A program made the translations under genes and the position numbers. Positions 11,477-23,930 of a stretch of DNA of 64,000 bases are shown here, in pieces. The notes beneath the pieces were generated by a model, which was given only the letters and a program-made list of their open reading frames with translations, did not search any database and was not told the DNA's origin. The stretch comes from Takifugu bimaculatus (taxonomy: Eukaryota; Chordata; Actinopteri; Tetraodontiformes; Tetraodontidae), in assembly GCA_004026145.2 (NCBI GenBank), contig CP034975.1, positions 16,279,546 through 16,343,545 of the forward strand, written 5' to 3'. Position 1 is the stretch's first letter, and each line of letters opens with the position of its first letter.

Positions 11477-14400
11477 AGTTTACTGGGATCACCAGATACC
11501 GTTGCCAAAGCCTTTTTTAATCCATGCAAAGGTCACCGTCGCCCTGGTTGCGCTGCTTTGCTTCATTAACAGCTATGATGGGGAGTTTGTCTTTGATGAC
11601 TCAGAAGCAATTGTCAACAACAAGGTATGTGCACGTCTTTCTAACTACACATGTAGTTATATATTGTATCCATATATTGTAATGATCACAGTTTGGGCTA
11701 CATACTCAGTCTAATACCGTGTTCCTGTTGCAGGACTTGAAACCATCAACTCCCCTGAATAACATTTGGAGCAACGATTTCTGGGGAAGCAACCTGAGCA
11801 GCAACTCCAGTCACAAATCCTACCGCCCCTTAACTGTTCTAACATTTCGGTAAGCTACTTCCTTTCACAAAATAAGTGATTTTATCACAACTGAACAATG
11901 TTGGTCTATACTTTGTCAGCCATCAACAAGGCTCCTGGTGCAGTTTTTAAGATATTTTATTACCATTTTCTAAATTTCAGGGGAACTGCTTGATATTGTA
12001 TACATACCAGAACTCCAATGGTTTTTATTTTAAATAAAAGCATTAATTTGGTTGATGTGAATGTATTGTGCTTGGCTCTAAACCAAAAATAATCTTAGAT
12101 TTACAGTAAACTTTGGCTAATGGTGAATATTATCTGAAGAATTTTCTTTTAAATTTTACCTTTACTTTAGTCCTCCAGCATCAACAACGCATTGTAAGGC
12201 ATTATCTCAATTATCTGTTTGGAAGGTGAGATGAAGAGCAGCTTAAATCTGCTTTAGTTCCAGCTGAAGTGGTGTAATATACCTAGACATGTCATATCAG
12301 TCATCACAAATAAGAAAACATCCCTTTACTGTTTTCAGGATATTTATAGAAAACTACATTAGTAAAAGGTATCAACTGAGCTTGCATTGAGTAGGGCTGC
12401 AGCTATTTAATATTTTGGTGATTGGATATTCTGTTGAAAATTCCTCTGATTAATTGGAACATACACATTTTTTCCTGTTTAGGGCACATTGATACCATAT
12501 ATATACACACAAGAAAATGTCATCATTATTGCTACTTTCCCTTGACTTTTCAATCTTCCCGCTCCTTCACTCAAACATCTCTGCTTCCTCCTCCTTCGTT
12601 TGCATAAGCACATTGTGCCACATTAACTGTACCCTGTGCAATATTCTGTGCTTTGTGCTTTACATTCAAATAAATGGATTACTTTAGATTTTATTTGCCA
12701 TTGAACTATTTGAGCTATTTACTCGAGGAATTGTTTTATCCTTAGTATTGAGTTTTCATCTAAGACTGTATAGAACAAGGTAAAAATGGAAACATGGCTC
12801 TGGTGCGGCCAGTATAAGTGTTGCCTTGCTAGTTATAAAACACTGAACGTCTTAATGAGAATTGTATAACTTTTTTAACCACATTTCTTCTTTTCCTTTT
12901 TAGGCTAAACTACCTCTTGGCTGGAGGCTTGAACCCTATTGGCTTTCACGTGCTGAACATCATCCTCCATGCTGCCATATCGGCACTTATGATCAACGTG
13001 TTTGCTATATTGACTGGGGGACTTGCATATGATGACAAGGGAAGGATGTTGAACCTCGCACCCAAGACCTCTGTGCTTGCTGGCCTCATCTTTGCTGCAC
13101 ATCCAATTCATACTGAGAGTGTAAGTTGAAATGGGAAACTTCATCTTTGTTGTTTTTAAATACAATTCTGAAAACACAAATGCCAAACTTTACATTAGCA
13201 ATACAACATAGAGCACATAGATAATGTCCACTAGTGGAAATGCACATTTGTTTTAAGTTATATATACTCTGGATCCATTTCCTGAACAAAAACTCCATAA
13301 CATAAGGACGATGGGGCTAATCTGCATGCGGCGGCATGGCCCAACCTTTAGCTGTTTTGATATTCTTAATGACCCTCACTGCAGCGTCTTAGTTGCCGAA
13401 GAAAAATAAAGCTCGCTGAAAAGCAACAATCCTCCGTCTCGTTCTCTTAAATCATGCAGGTCAAGGACTGGGGGAGACCTGGGGGGTGTGAAGCAGGCAC
13501 AATGCTGGCTCGTGCCTGCTGTATGTATCAAAGCAGGCAGCCCCAGGCTGCCAACCATAATGTACACACACAAGGTATATAAAGAGACAAACACGAATGA
13601 GCAATATTGGTTACTGAGTTTTGTCCTTCCTATTTTAATAAGAATATGTAACAGGGGTAGACTTGGTTTAAACATGAAATATTCAGCTGTAGTTCTGGGT
13701 TTGATTTCAGGTTGAGGCTTTGCCATGTCATGTTGTTCTCCTTGTGCACGTGCAGGGCTTCTTTCCAAACATGCACATTAGCTTGATTGGAATCGCTAAA
13801 TTGGTTCTAAACTGGGGAACTCTCCACAGTGCATTTGTGCCTTCCACCCAAGAGCTGCTGGGCTCGACTCTCGTACCTCCCATGACCACAGCCGTTAACA
13901 GAAAATGGCGGGGCTGTTTTGATGCTTCTTTAGGGGATTTTTTGTCTTTTTTGTCTGCCAACTTTTCTTCTCCTTTTCTGCAAGGTGGCTGGTATAGTGG
14001 GTCGAGCAGATCTTTTGTGCGCCGTGTTCTTTCAGCTCTCCTTCATAACCTACTGCAAAGCCTTCAGCAGAGGTAGGCGCCCAAGTATTAACCCTTTAAT
14101 CCTCCAATGTTGCAGAACCACCACTACTGACAGTCAGTATGTGCTAATTAAAATAATAGCTGCTGACATCAATCATTAAGCTACTTGTTTCTTTACAACA
14201 GTACATTAAACGCCTACATTTGAAGGCTTGTGTTGCTCTTTGTGTTCTCAGGGAGTGGCAGAGATGACAGGTTTTCTGTCCAGTGGGTTGTGGTCAGCAT
14301 CTTGCTGTGTGCTGCAGCGATGCTCTGTAAAGAACAAGGCATCACCGTCTTGGTACAAAGTCTTTTTTGTTGTTTTGATCGCATCACGGTGTGAGTTTAG

Positions 14401-17400
14401 CTTTCATTGATCTTAACACTCATTTGGTGGCAAGAAAACAGCAAATGATTTGATTTGGTCTTTGTGCTCCTGATTCCGTGAAGAGAAAGCCCATAATGTT
14501 TCATGTTTTCATATATTGTGTGAACAATTGTTAGGCAAGTTGTATTTTTGAGGATTAATTGTGGTACTGTACAACAACAGTGCTCTTGGTCAATCCAAAA
14601 TGATACCAGACCCTCAAACCTGAACATCTAATTAGTAAATGGGAAGATTTGGCTTTCTTAAGTGAATATATATCTGCACGACCTTATTAGGCAACTAGTA
14701 GTGTGCAGAATTATTATGCAACTAAATGGAAAAAACTAATATTTTCCCACATCACTTCTTTATTTTCACCTGTTAAAGTGAGAATAATAAACTCAAAATG
14801 TACAAATATGCATTTCTGAAAGGAAAAAAAAACCCAAACTCCAGTGACCGATATCGCCACCCTTCTTTTTGAGAACAGTCTCAAGCCTTTCATTCATGAG
14901 TCAGTCAGTTCCTGATCAACGTTGTGTGCAGCGTCTCACACACCGTTCAGAGAGGTGTACTGTTTACCTTTACTGTACATTTCCTGCTTAAGAAGGGCCT
15001 AAAAGTTCTCAATAGGGTTTAAGTCAAGTGAAGAAGGGGGCCATGTCATTTGTTTTCCATCTTTACTGGCCATCCACGCAGTGGAGTACTTTGATGTATG
15101 TGATGGAGCATCAAAATCAGTCCTCTTGAAAGATGGTCTTGGTTCCATTTTCGATTCGAATTTTTGACTTTTCAGAGTCAGTTAAATCTCTTTTTTGACC
15201 CATTTTTCCCCGAGGAGAAGAATCTGCTTAATAATTCCGCACACCTTGATGTAGGGTGTTGATCTCCTCAGCCCACCCCCCGTATCACATCACCTGATAT
15301 ACATTACAGTCAAGTTTATACAGTCTGGACTTGGAAATTATGGATAAAAGGATGATATGGTCAAAATAATCACTTGCCTAATAATTATGCACACAGTGTA
15401 TGTTCAATAACAGCTTAAAATCTATTTTGTTCACTGACCTATGTGCATTTTAAATGCCATTTACCTTAATCTACGCATGTTTCTTTAGGGTGTAAATGCA
15501 GCTTTTGATGTCCTCCTGATCTGTAATGTTAATGTGTATGAACTAACCCAGAGGCTACTCCGTAGAAAGAATCCACTTGCTGTGAGTAGCATTTCATATA
15601 CCACCCCCCACCTTCTTTCATAAATTATAAACTCTCTTCTAAAATTAATGTCACATGGAATAAACTGTCTGCATTAAAAGATATGAAATTTACCTCATTA
15701 CACCCAGTAAAAAGCTACTGGCATAATGACTGAGCAGTCTGCCTTTATTGATGTGATTTGCTTGTCTTGCAGTTCAGTGAAATATTCCAAAAAGGGACTG
15801 CTGACACGACTGGCTCTCATGGGTCTGGGAGGCCTGGCGATGCTTTATGCACGCTGGAGGATCATGGGAACAGGACCACCAGCATTCACTGAGGTCGACA
15901 ACCCGGCCTCTTTTGAAGAAAATGTGTTTCTTAGGGTGAGTGAGGTGTTTTAAATGCTGGTTGCAATCAAAGAAGGTAGTAAAAAAAGTAAATTATTAAA
16001 AAAAAAATCTGAATTCCCGCTTTATTGTGGACAGCTGCATTCCCATTGGATATTTTTAAACACAGTCCTTGATTTTGATTGTGATTTTTGACATGCTTCT
16101 CATGTTTCCCGACTTCCTCCCATCCTGCGGCCTCCTGTTACTCCGTGATTGGCAGATAGTGAACTATAATTACTACTACTGTCTGAATGCCTGGCTGCTG
16201 CTGTGTCCCTGGTGGCTGTGCTTTGATTGGTCCATGGGCTGTGTGCCGCTCATTAAATCAGCCACTGATTGGAGGATGGGGTGGCTGTTGCTGCTCTGGT
16301 GCTTTCTGATAGGCTTGATAAAACAAGCCTTGTACTCGCCGGACAGACAGAGAAGGAGGTAAGGGAGCGCAGTCATTTGTTTCGCAGTTGTAGATCAAAC
16401 ATGTTGGTCATTCTAGTTCTACATTGGCTATCAAAACGGTTTGACAAGGAACCATGTGAGCAATTTTATCATATTCTAACTTCCTTCTCTTCCTGCCAGG
16501 ACGACGACCTTGGCATTGGTGCTACTGGTCGTCCCTTTCTTGCCAGCGTGTAACGTTTTCTTTAGGGTCGGCTTTGTCATTGCTGAGAGGGTCCTTTACC
16601 TGTCCTCTGCTGGCTACTGCCTCCTATTGGCCTTTGCCTTTGGGCACTGCTGCTACCGCTGGTCAAAATACAGGGTAAAGTGTGGATAATTGCGTCTTCC
16701 ATATAAGGCAGTGATACAGGAGACTATCATCACTAATTCTTCACCCTGTCCTTAAAAATGTCATCATCTTCACCAATTCCATAATAATTTCAATAGAAAC
16801 AACAAAACAGAGGGTCTGCATCAGTGTTTTAATTTTACATCCTACTTTTTAACAGAAACGGGCCTAAACCATAATATGTTATGGTATATTATTATTAAAT
16901 GCAATCCAATTCATTTGTGTCACATTCTGTTAAGCAATTTTTTTGTATAATAGGCATTGCTATTGGTGAGCACTGAAACATTAATCAGCGTCTTTTCACA
17001 CACGCTCTAATCTCTAATTGCAAGCGCAAAGATAAAAATCTGACCTTGATTTTTCAGTAAGATGCTTTGCCTCATTGCAGCATTAATGGATCCATTATTC
17101 AGAGATCCAGATCAGACTCAGACAGAAGAAATGCCTCATGACCCACCTGTGAAAGGGATGATAGCAGCAGGTGGCGTGTTATTTAGATGCTATCTATGTT
17201 TGATGGCGTATAAAGTTTTCCCTTTTATTTTTTAACTCAAGGGATGTAATGACTTCCTGTACCTGGCTGACTCGTTTTCTTTCCCCTTTCCTTGTAGAAT
17301 CTCCTGCGTGTTTGCATGCTCGTGCTCCTGTGTTTCTACATGGCTCGCTCTGCTCTCCGTAGCCACCAGTGGCAGTCAGAAAAAAGGCTCTTCACCAGCG

Positions 17401-19670
17401 CTCTGTCCGTCTGTCCCCTCAATGCTAAGGTGAGTCTGCTTTTCTATTTACAGCATGCCTCGCATATGCAGGCTGGACGTCAGTGTTCACCTGGCTGACT
17501 GATTCAGGTCCATTATAACGTCGGTAAGAATCTGGCGGACCGGGGAAACACCACTGCTGCTATTGGATATTACAGAGAGGCCGTCAGGTGAGTGCATTCA
17601 TCCAGTCAGCCTCTGGCTCTTTGAATCATGACCCCAAACAGTACGTGTGCTGGGCCATGAACTCTGATTTTCTGCTTCTGCTGTTTAGGCTGCACCCTAC
17701 TTACGTCCATGCTATGAACAACCTTGGGAATATTATGAAAGAAAGAAATGAGCTGATAGAGGCAGAACAGCTGTTGACAACAGCCGTTGCTATTCAGTAG
17801 GTCACCCAGCCAGCAAAACCCTCCCTTTACACACATTTATAAACCTCTTCTCACAACTGATTTTGCCATGTTTTCTGTTAACCATAACCTTTGTGACCAT
17901 CTGTGAAGGCCTGACTTTGCTGCAGCGTGGATGAATCTCGGAATAGTTCGGAACAGCATGAGGAAGTATGAAGATGCAGAGTACAGTTATTTGAATGCCA
18001 TCCGCTTCCGGAAAAAATACCCGGACTGCTACTATAACTTGGGACGCTTGGTGAGACCATGAGCACGGTTTTTATCTGGTGATAAGCAGATGCAGTTTTG
18101 TCCGTAGTAACTTCTGAGCCTGTGGACGGGATCCAGTTAAGCGTATACCTCCACATCTGTTCTTATTTGTGAAGCCATTCAAGCTCTGTGTGGATTAGGC
18201 CAGAATTTGTCCAGGGATCTATGAATTGGCCTGTCTATAAACTATCCCTGTGCAGATTCTGCTGCTCGCTTCAGGTACATTTCTCGAAGAGACCGTTCGC
18301 TTGCAGTGTCAGCACAGGCCGCGGTGCGTTTATGGTCTCAAAGCTTAGTAAGCAGTGGAGAAGATGGGCTTTCAGTGGACCTTTAACCTGTCTTTGGCAG
18401 CTTCCAAAAAACCTTAAAGCAGTCCCTGGAATCGTGTTGGTGTCCCTCAGTATTCTATCCCTCTCTGGCACCGTCACTACCAGATTTAACTGTGACCCAT
18501 TGCTTTTATTCTCTGTAATAGATTGAACCCAACTCAGGGATGTCCATTGACTGGGAATCCTCCTTTTATCTTATGTATTTTCCATCTTATATTTAGCAAA
18601 CATAAATGGTTCCCATTACACTAACTGATCCACATGAAAGCCCACCCTTTGATAGCATTGTGATCAGTATTTGCTCTGCACACAATGACTCTGGGTCTCT
18701 TGTCACAATAGTATGCTGACCAGAACAGACACGTCGATGCTCTAAACGCCTGGAGGAATGCGACCATGCTAAAACCAGACCACAGCCTGGCATGGAACAA
18801 CATGGTCATTCTGTTGGACAACACAGGTATCCGACCACGCACAAGCAAAAGGCTGCATGTGCTGTGGAACCTTCACATCTGCTCCCACTCTAAACTGCAT
18901 TTACAGTTTCTTTTCAGGACAAAGAGCACAGCACATGTATTTTCCCCTCTCCTCTAAAGGGTTGTTTACATCTAAAGCTCCTTCTGTTCAGAGTACAGCT
19001 TGTTCCTGCACTAACAGCCAAGAAACACAGCATTGTTATTTTAGAAAGGCAGGAAATCTAAACGGCCAACAAGATTAGACCGGAAGAGCAGGAATCAGTA
19101 ATGCCTGAAATTTATGTATTAAAGCTTTGTGTTGTGAGTTTTGAAGGCACTTCCCTGCCGTGTGGAGAATGCTCTGATTTCCAAAACGCTCGTGCCATTT
19201 TGTCAGAAGCTTCTCCCATAGGGGCGGAGTCTCTGCAGGAGGCAGTGGATCTGTCCAATCAGAGCCCAATATGTTCCTGATCAAAGATGGGCGAGCACCA
19301 CCAGAACAGCGCCCCCTCAGAGTTCCCCCGCCACATTTGTTCCCCAAACCTGACAGAAATAATCCCCCCCCCCTCTCTTCCCAGCCTCCTCACCAAACAA
19401 AAAAGAGAGAGTGGGAGAAAGGAGAACAATAGGTGTCATTTACCAATAGCACTGGGATTTTGTTCTCTCTCTCTTTGATGCTCAACCCCCTCCCCGTTAT
19501 TTATTTATTTATTTTTTAATCATTATACAAACAAAAGGCACAATAGCTGTAGTCCAGGCAGATGCACTTAGACACGGTCACATATGCAGCCAAATGTTGG
19601 CAAGCTGTGTCTGGAGGGTACGGGCCATGACTCAGGACATGACACTGGTCTGTCTGAGGGTCTCTCTGCC

Positions 19671-19701
<31 letters not shown>

Positions 19702-20898
19702 AGCTTATTCCATTTGTAACCAGACGTCAGATGGGTCTGTGACGAGGATCAATAACCCAGTGAGCCCTGGGTTCAACCTTAATTAGGAGACTAAACCTCT
19801 CCCCATGTAGAGAGGAAAAACTGCTCTAGACACTGCAAAAAAAAGCCAAAGCGATTTGTCTACGTAGGCGCAGTAGTTGGAGAATCCATTTTAAATGAGT
19901 GTTATGAAGAGTCAGATTTCCATGCGTTTGCAGAGTGCAATGCCGCTGGTGTTACAGCAGGTGTCGAGCGGCGTCTACCTCCGGTTAATGAACCCCCCTG
20001 GTTTCCTACACTTGGTCCGTAGGTAACTTGGGTCAAGCGGAGCTGATCGGCAGAGAGGCTCTGAGGCTCCTCCCCAAAGACCCCACCATCATGTTTTCAT
20101 TGGCAAATGTTCTGGGGAAATTACAGAAATACAAGGTCAGTCAGCAGAGCTGTATTTTCTGATCCTTCTATGACACAGCAGTGACTTTCTTTCAGCCTGT
20201 TTTTCTTTATCTTTGTTTTGCTTGGAACCTTCCAACACTGAGTCCAGTCCTCCTCCAAACGCCCACGCTAATAACAGAAAAGACTTTTTAAAAAAACAAC
20301 TCATGGAGGCAGAATTCTGAGCACCAATTATATTTAAAGTTAAAAAAATATATATTACTAACAGAATTACTCTGCAAACAAGTTAAGACTGATTATAAAT
20401 GATCAAGGAGCCTTCGTGCAGAGCAGAGCAGAGCAGCTCACGCCTGTTTATGGTGGTTGAGGATGTGGCTGCAATTGTGTAGATTATTTACCTGCTTTTT
20501 TTGTCCTCAGGAGTCAGAGGGCTTCTTTCTGCGTGCTCTTCAGATCAACCCAAATGCTGCCAGTTTCCATGGCAATTTAGGTGAGCTACCACAGCTTGAG
20601 TTTTTTTTTTCCTTCCACGTACTGAGCAGGCACCCTTCCTAAAATTTCAAATTTAAAAGAATCGTTTCGGATGCAAGCGGGTGGAGTCTGATTAGATGCC
20701 TGCCTTTGTAAATGAATAGAGGGTCATTGAAGCGTTCTTTTTCCTTTAGCTGTGCTGTATCATCGCTGGGGGAAGCTCGAGCTGGCAGAGAAGCACTACG
20801 AGCTGTCTCTTAATTTGGACCCCGAGGCTCCCGGTACCAGAGACAACTATAACATGCTGCGACGCAAAATGGACCAGCTTAAACAGCTCACACCCTGA
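11463..20898 (+). CDS. tmtc4: Protein O-mannosyl-transferase TMTC4 (17 coding exons)
   Basis: Joined coding exons: 11463-11624, 11734-11849, 12904-13120, 13985-14072, 14252-14352, 15489-15581, 15773-15935, 16156-16358, 16500-16674, 17298-17429, 17508-17587, 17689-17796, 17909-18050, 18712-18826, 20023-20135, 20511-20580, 20750-20898. All junctions are GT-AG and join in phase if one apparent extra A in exon 7 is discounted, giving about 741 residues, like human TMTC4. The product is a multi-pass ER GT-C enzyme that puts O-mannose on cadherin domains. Residues 41-51 (EFVFDDSEAIV) carry the acidic pair of the first luminal loop. Hydrophobic segments follow. The TMTC-family motif WRIMGTGPPAFTEVDNP is in exon 7 and RVGFVIAERVLYL in exon 9. 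TPR helices fill roughly residues 485-735 (for example YVHAMNNLGNIMKERNELIE; KYPDCYYNLGRLYAD). The match to TMTC4 is better than to TMTC1-3. I chose the ATG at 11463 because it opens the conserved N-terminal helix. The gene is compact, with introns of about 80-1200 bases. Confidence 0.95.
14512..15400 (-). mobile_element. Internally deleted Tc1/mariner element in tmtc4 intron 5
   Basis: The ends are imperfect inverted repeats of about 28 bases. Positions 14518-14541 read TGTGTGAACAATTGTTAGGC and on, matching the reverse complement of the right end, where CTTGCCTAATAATTATGCAC starts at 15373. A TA dinucleotide sits at each outer edge, as expected for Tc1/mariner insertion. A second inner copy of the end motif is at 14701-14722. 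On the minus strand, the stretch near 15005-15060 decodes to the transposase signature DLNPIEN preceded by WPPSS, followed by stops. Most of the transposase is deleted, so the copy is non-autonomous and dead. It lies wholly between tmtc4 exons 5 and 6 and should be spliced out. Confidence 0.85.
15773..15935 (+). CDS. tmtc4: tmtc4 coding exon 7 with an apparent +1 in an A run
   Basis: The previous exon ends in phase 0 at a good donor (GCT|gtgagt, 15581), and this exon starts after TTGCAG. Read from phase 0 it begins FSEIFQK and then leaves the conserved frame. The downstream part (GLLTRLALMGLGG and WRIMGTGPP) is one frame over. Removing one A from the five-A run at 15789-15793 restores a continuous TMTC4-like reading and brings the full coding length to a multiple of three. 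A single-base homopolymer error in the assembly is the simplest explanation. A real frameshift allele is possible but less likely because all other exons are intact. Confidence 0.75.
19675..19701. repeat. (CT)n microsatellite in tmtc4 intron 14
   Basis: A CT run of about 27 bases inside the intron between 18827 and 20022, the longest intron of the gene at about 1.2 kb. Nothing else in that intron looks functional. Confidence 0.85.
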
Positions 20899-20997
20899 GG
20901 GGGCCCACAGGAGCGCCGACCCTGTGGAGTTTCTCCTTTTATTCCGTTTCACGTGGTCTTATTTTATCACACTAATTTTGCCTTTGCCCTATTTGTA

Positions 20998-21003
20998 AAT
21001 AAA
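20998..21003 (+). terminator. tmtc4: tmtc4 polyadenylation signal AATAAA
   Basis: A canonical AATAAA lies 100 bases after the TGA at 20896-20898, followed by a G/T-rich stretch (GTGTTCCGTGGGT). This predicts a short 3' UTR ending near 21020. Confidence 0.75.
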
Positions 21004-23885
21004 GAAAGTGTTCCGTGGGTCAGACTCGTGCTTCAGTACTTCAGGAATAGATACCTGAAAGTTGACATTAAAAATCTAAATTTGTTGTACAGCTGCATGA
21101 TAGGTTATTTTAAATTATTTATTACTTGATCTATTACTTATTATCATATAATTAGGATTTCATTTCATTGAGCTCTTTATATTAATCTGTTGATTTATGA
21201 ATTGATTACATCTACACCATTTGTGCTGTGGATGTTTTATTTTTTTTTAATTCAAATCCTTTAATTCTTGACTTCTTTTTTTTGGGCAATAGAAAAGGAC
21301 GCGGTTTTGATAGCATTTAAAATCAATATCATAAATACTCTTAAAAGGGAGAGAAAAGTTGGAGTCTGAAGAGATGGGAGAACATTACGAGGGTTACCAT
21401 TGCTGCTAGCGCGCTGAAATCACACTGATAATCACTCATCTAGATTTTCACAATGCAGTTTCCATCTTTGAATTTTATTTTAATACTCAGGTCCGATTTC
21501 ATGGGTTCAAGATGCCTCTGGAGCAGGTGTGTTGCGTGCCTCTGCTGTTTTGCTGCCCCATTCAAAGGCCATGTGGAACTGATCCGCGGCGAACTTCGGC
21601 TTTCATCTCTGACCCTTTGTTGTGTCAGCTGGCCACTCTGGGTCCACGCTACGTGTGCAACCAGAGGATCTGCTGGAAAGACTTTATTTGATTTGGCTCT
21701 TCTTCACCGGTTCCAAATGTTTCGCCTCTCCAAAAGCTGCCATGGACCGAGAGGGCTTTCCTTTGTAACGTTCACGCTGTTTGAAAGACTTCAGCTGGTC
21801 GGCGCTGACCGCCGGTGGGCTAATTCAGTTAAGATTTCAAAAATAAATCAGCCTCTCCTGTTTTACTTTTAAGTGTAGAGGCACCTGGAGGTTGAAAGTG
21901 TGCTCCTCCTCTCCACGCCTCCTGAAGCCTCGGTAGTTAATGGGTGAAAGGCCCAACTGGTCGGCCGAGGCAGGAAACCCGCAGCCAACGCACTGTGAAA
22001 ACAGCTCTTTAGCAGAGAACCTTCAAAGGGTCACGGGGAAGATCTCCCCGGGGACGACACGTGCACGCACACACGGCCCCGCTCATCTTGAGGAACGCCG
22101 CCGAGGGAAAAGGTGACCCCAGTGCGAAACATCAATCAACAAGTGTGCGCCAGGGGTCAGAGTTCGGCACACTTTTATTTTTTCACCTGCTTCCTACAGC
22201 TCGCGGGGAACGTTTGAAGCTCCGGTGGGCTGGTATAGCTTTGCTTTAGTGTCCACTCTGGTTTGCTTTCTTATACAGTACAATAGAGCAGTTGGTGCTT
22301 TGATGCTCGGAAGATGTTACTGATACACTCCTCGGGGGGTGCCAGGGCACGCATGACACCCACGTCCTTGTGTATGATATGTGCAGCTAATCACATAATG
22401 AGATTTCCTGACCGGCCGAGGTTTTTATTTTCACAGCTTTGTAAAGAGCCATTATTTGGTAAATACGCTATATCTGAAGGAGCAGAGAATAGCTTATACA
22501 GGGCGCACACTCACCGAGGACGCCTTAATCTATTTATTTATTTTGAGCCAGCTCCAGCTCTCGTGAAAGGCCGGCACGGTGAGAGGATTCCGTGCTAGGG
22601 AGCGACCGCAGACAGAACCAGATCAGAAGGGTCTAAATGGGGACATTTGCGAGTGGAAGCCTTTTCCCCTCATATTATTTTTGTTCATGCAGTGTAACAC
22701 GCAGCGCTGCCGGTGCACGCCCGGCTACGGAGCCATCAGCTATCCGCTTTATGTACTTATGGAGCCTTTCTTTACTTGCCTGATCCTTTTATTGGGTGCC
22801 TGAAGCTGACTGTCTGGCTGCACAGCTGGGCCAGCACATCAGTGGGGGAGTGCACTTTTATCATAATCATTCTTTGAATACCTTTCATTATCATAAAATA
22901 TGTGAGTATTAAAGGGATGGATTCACCGGCCCGCCAACATCTTCATTATCCATTCTGACTGACAAAAACCTGCTGTCCCAGGGAGTGACATTAATAAAAG
23001 ATGGGATTCTACAGCCTTATGAAGTCCTCTCATGTTCTCCTGGTTTCCGCTGCTCACCTTTTACCTGCTTGGCTGCTCCATCACATTGATAGGAGCTCTG
23101 CTCCCAGGAGATGTCGAGTCACTCTCTTGTGTTCGTCTCTTGGAATATTATTATTCCCCCCTATTCAGCCTCTTGTTGTCTGTTTGATGATTGATATTCA
23201 ATTATAAATTAGTTTTAGTCACTTTAAAAGACCGGAATGGCCATCTTTAAAATTTTTTTTAACCCTCTGATTGTGAATCCAATGAATTACCTTGGCAACG
23301 CGTTGGATACCCCTCGGTTACGAGGGGTAACATTTGACGGCAACGTGTGTTTCTGAGCACAACGCTTCTCAAATATCTGACAATCATTTATTTATTTATT
23401 TATTTGATTTTACGAACAGATAAATTATCAGTCAGGATGGCAGCCTGCAGGTCGGTAGATAATGCCGCAGCCTAAAGTCCTGCCTTTAAAACACGTTCAC
23501 CCAAATCACGATAAATCAAGCTTTTGTTACAGCGGCAGATTCAACAGAGGAACACAAAGCAGGGGAGCGCTAATTTGAGCCCAGTGAGGGCCTTTAGAAC
23601 AGCGGGTGTCCTATTTTGCAGCTGATGAGCACCAACAGGCCAACCTGAAGAAAATAAAGAAAAACACAGTCTTCATCAAACTGTCCTGATGGTGACATAT
23701 ATTTTTTTTAATCTATGAAAGATTCATTTATCCTTTATTCCACTAGCTATATACTTTAAAGTGTGTGAACATAGTGAGAAAAAAAGGCTACAAGATGAAT
23801 GGTTTGGTGGAGAAGACCATTATGTGGACCGTACCAGGCGTCCAGACTTGTTTGAGGATGCTCTGCGTTAAGGTCCTCCAGCAGG

Positions 23886-23888
<3 letters not shown>

Positions 23889-23928
<40 letters not shown>
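23889..23928. repeat. (CA)n microsatellite
   Basis: A perfect CA run of about 38 bases in intergenic DNA upstream of shox. Confidence 0.95.
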
Positions 23929-23930
<2 letters not shown>

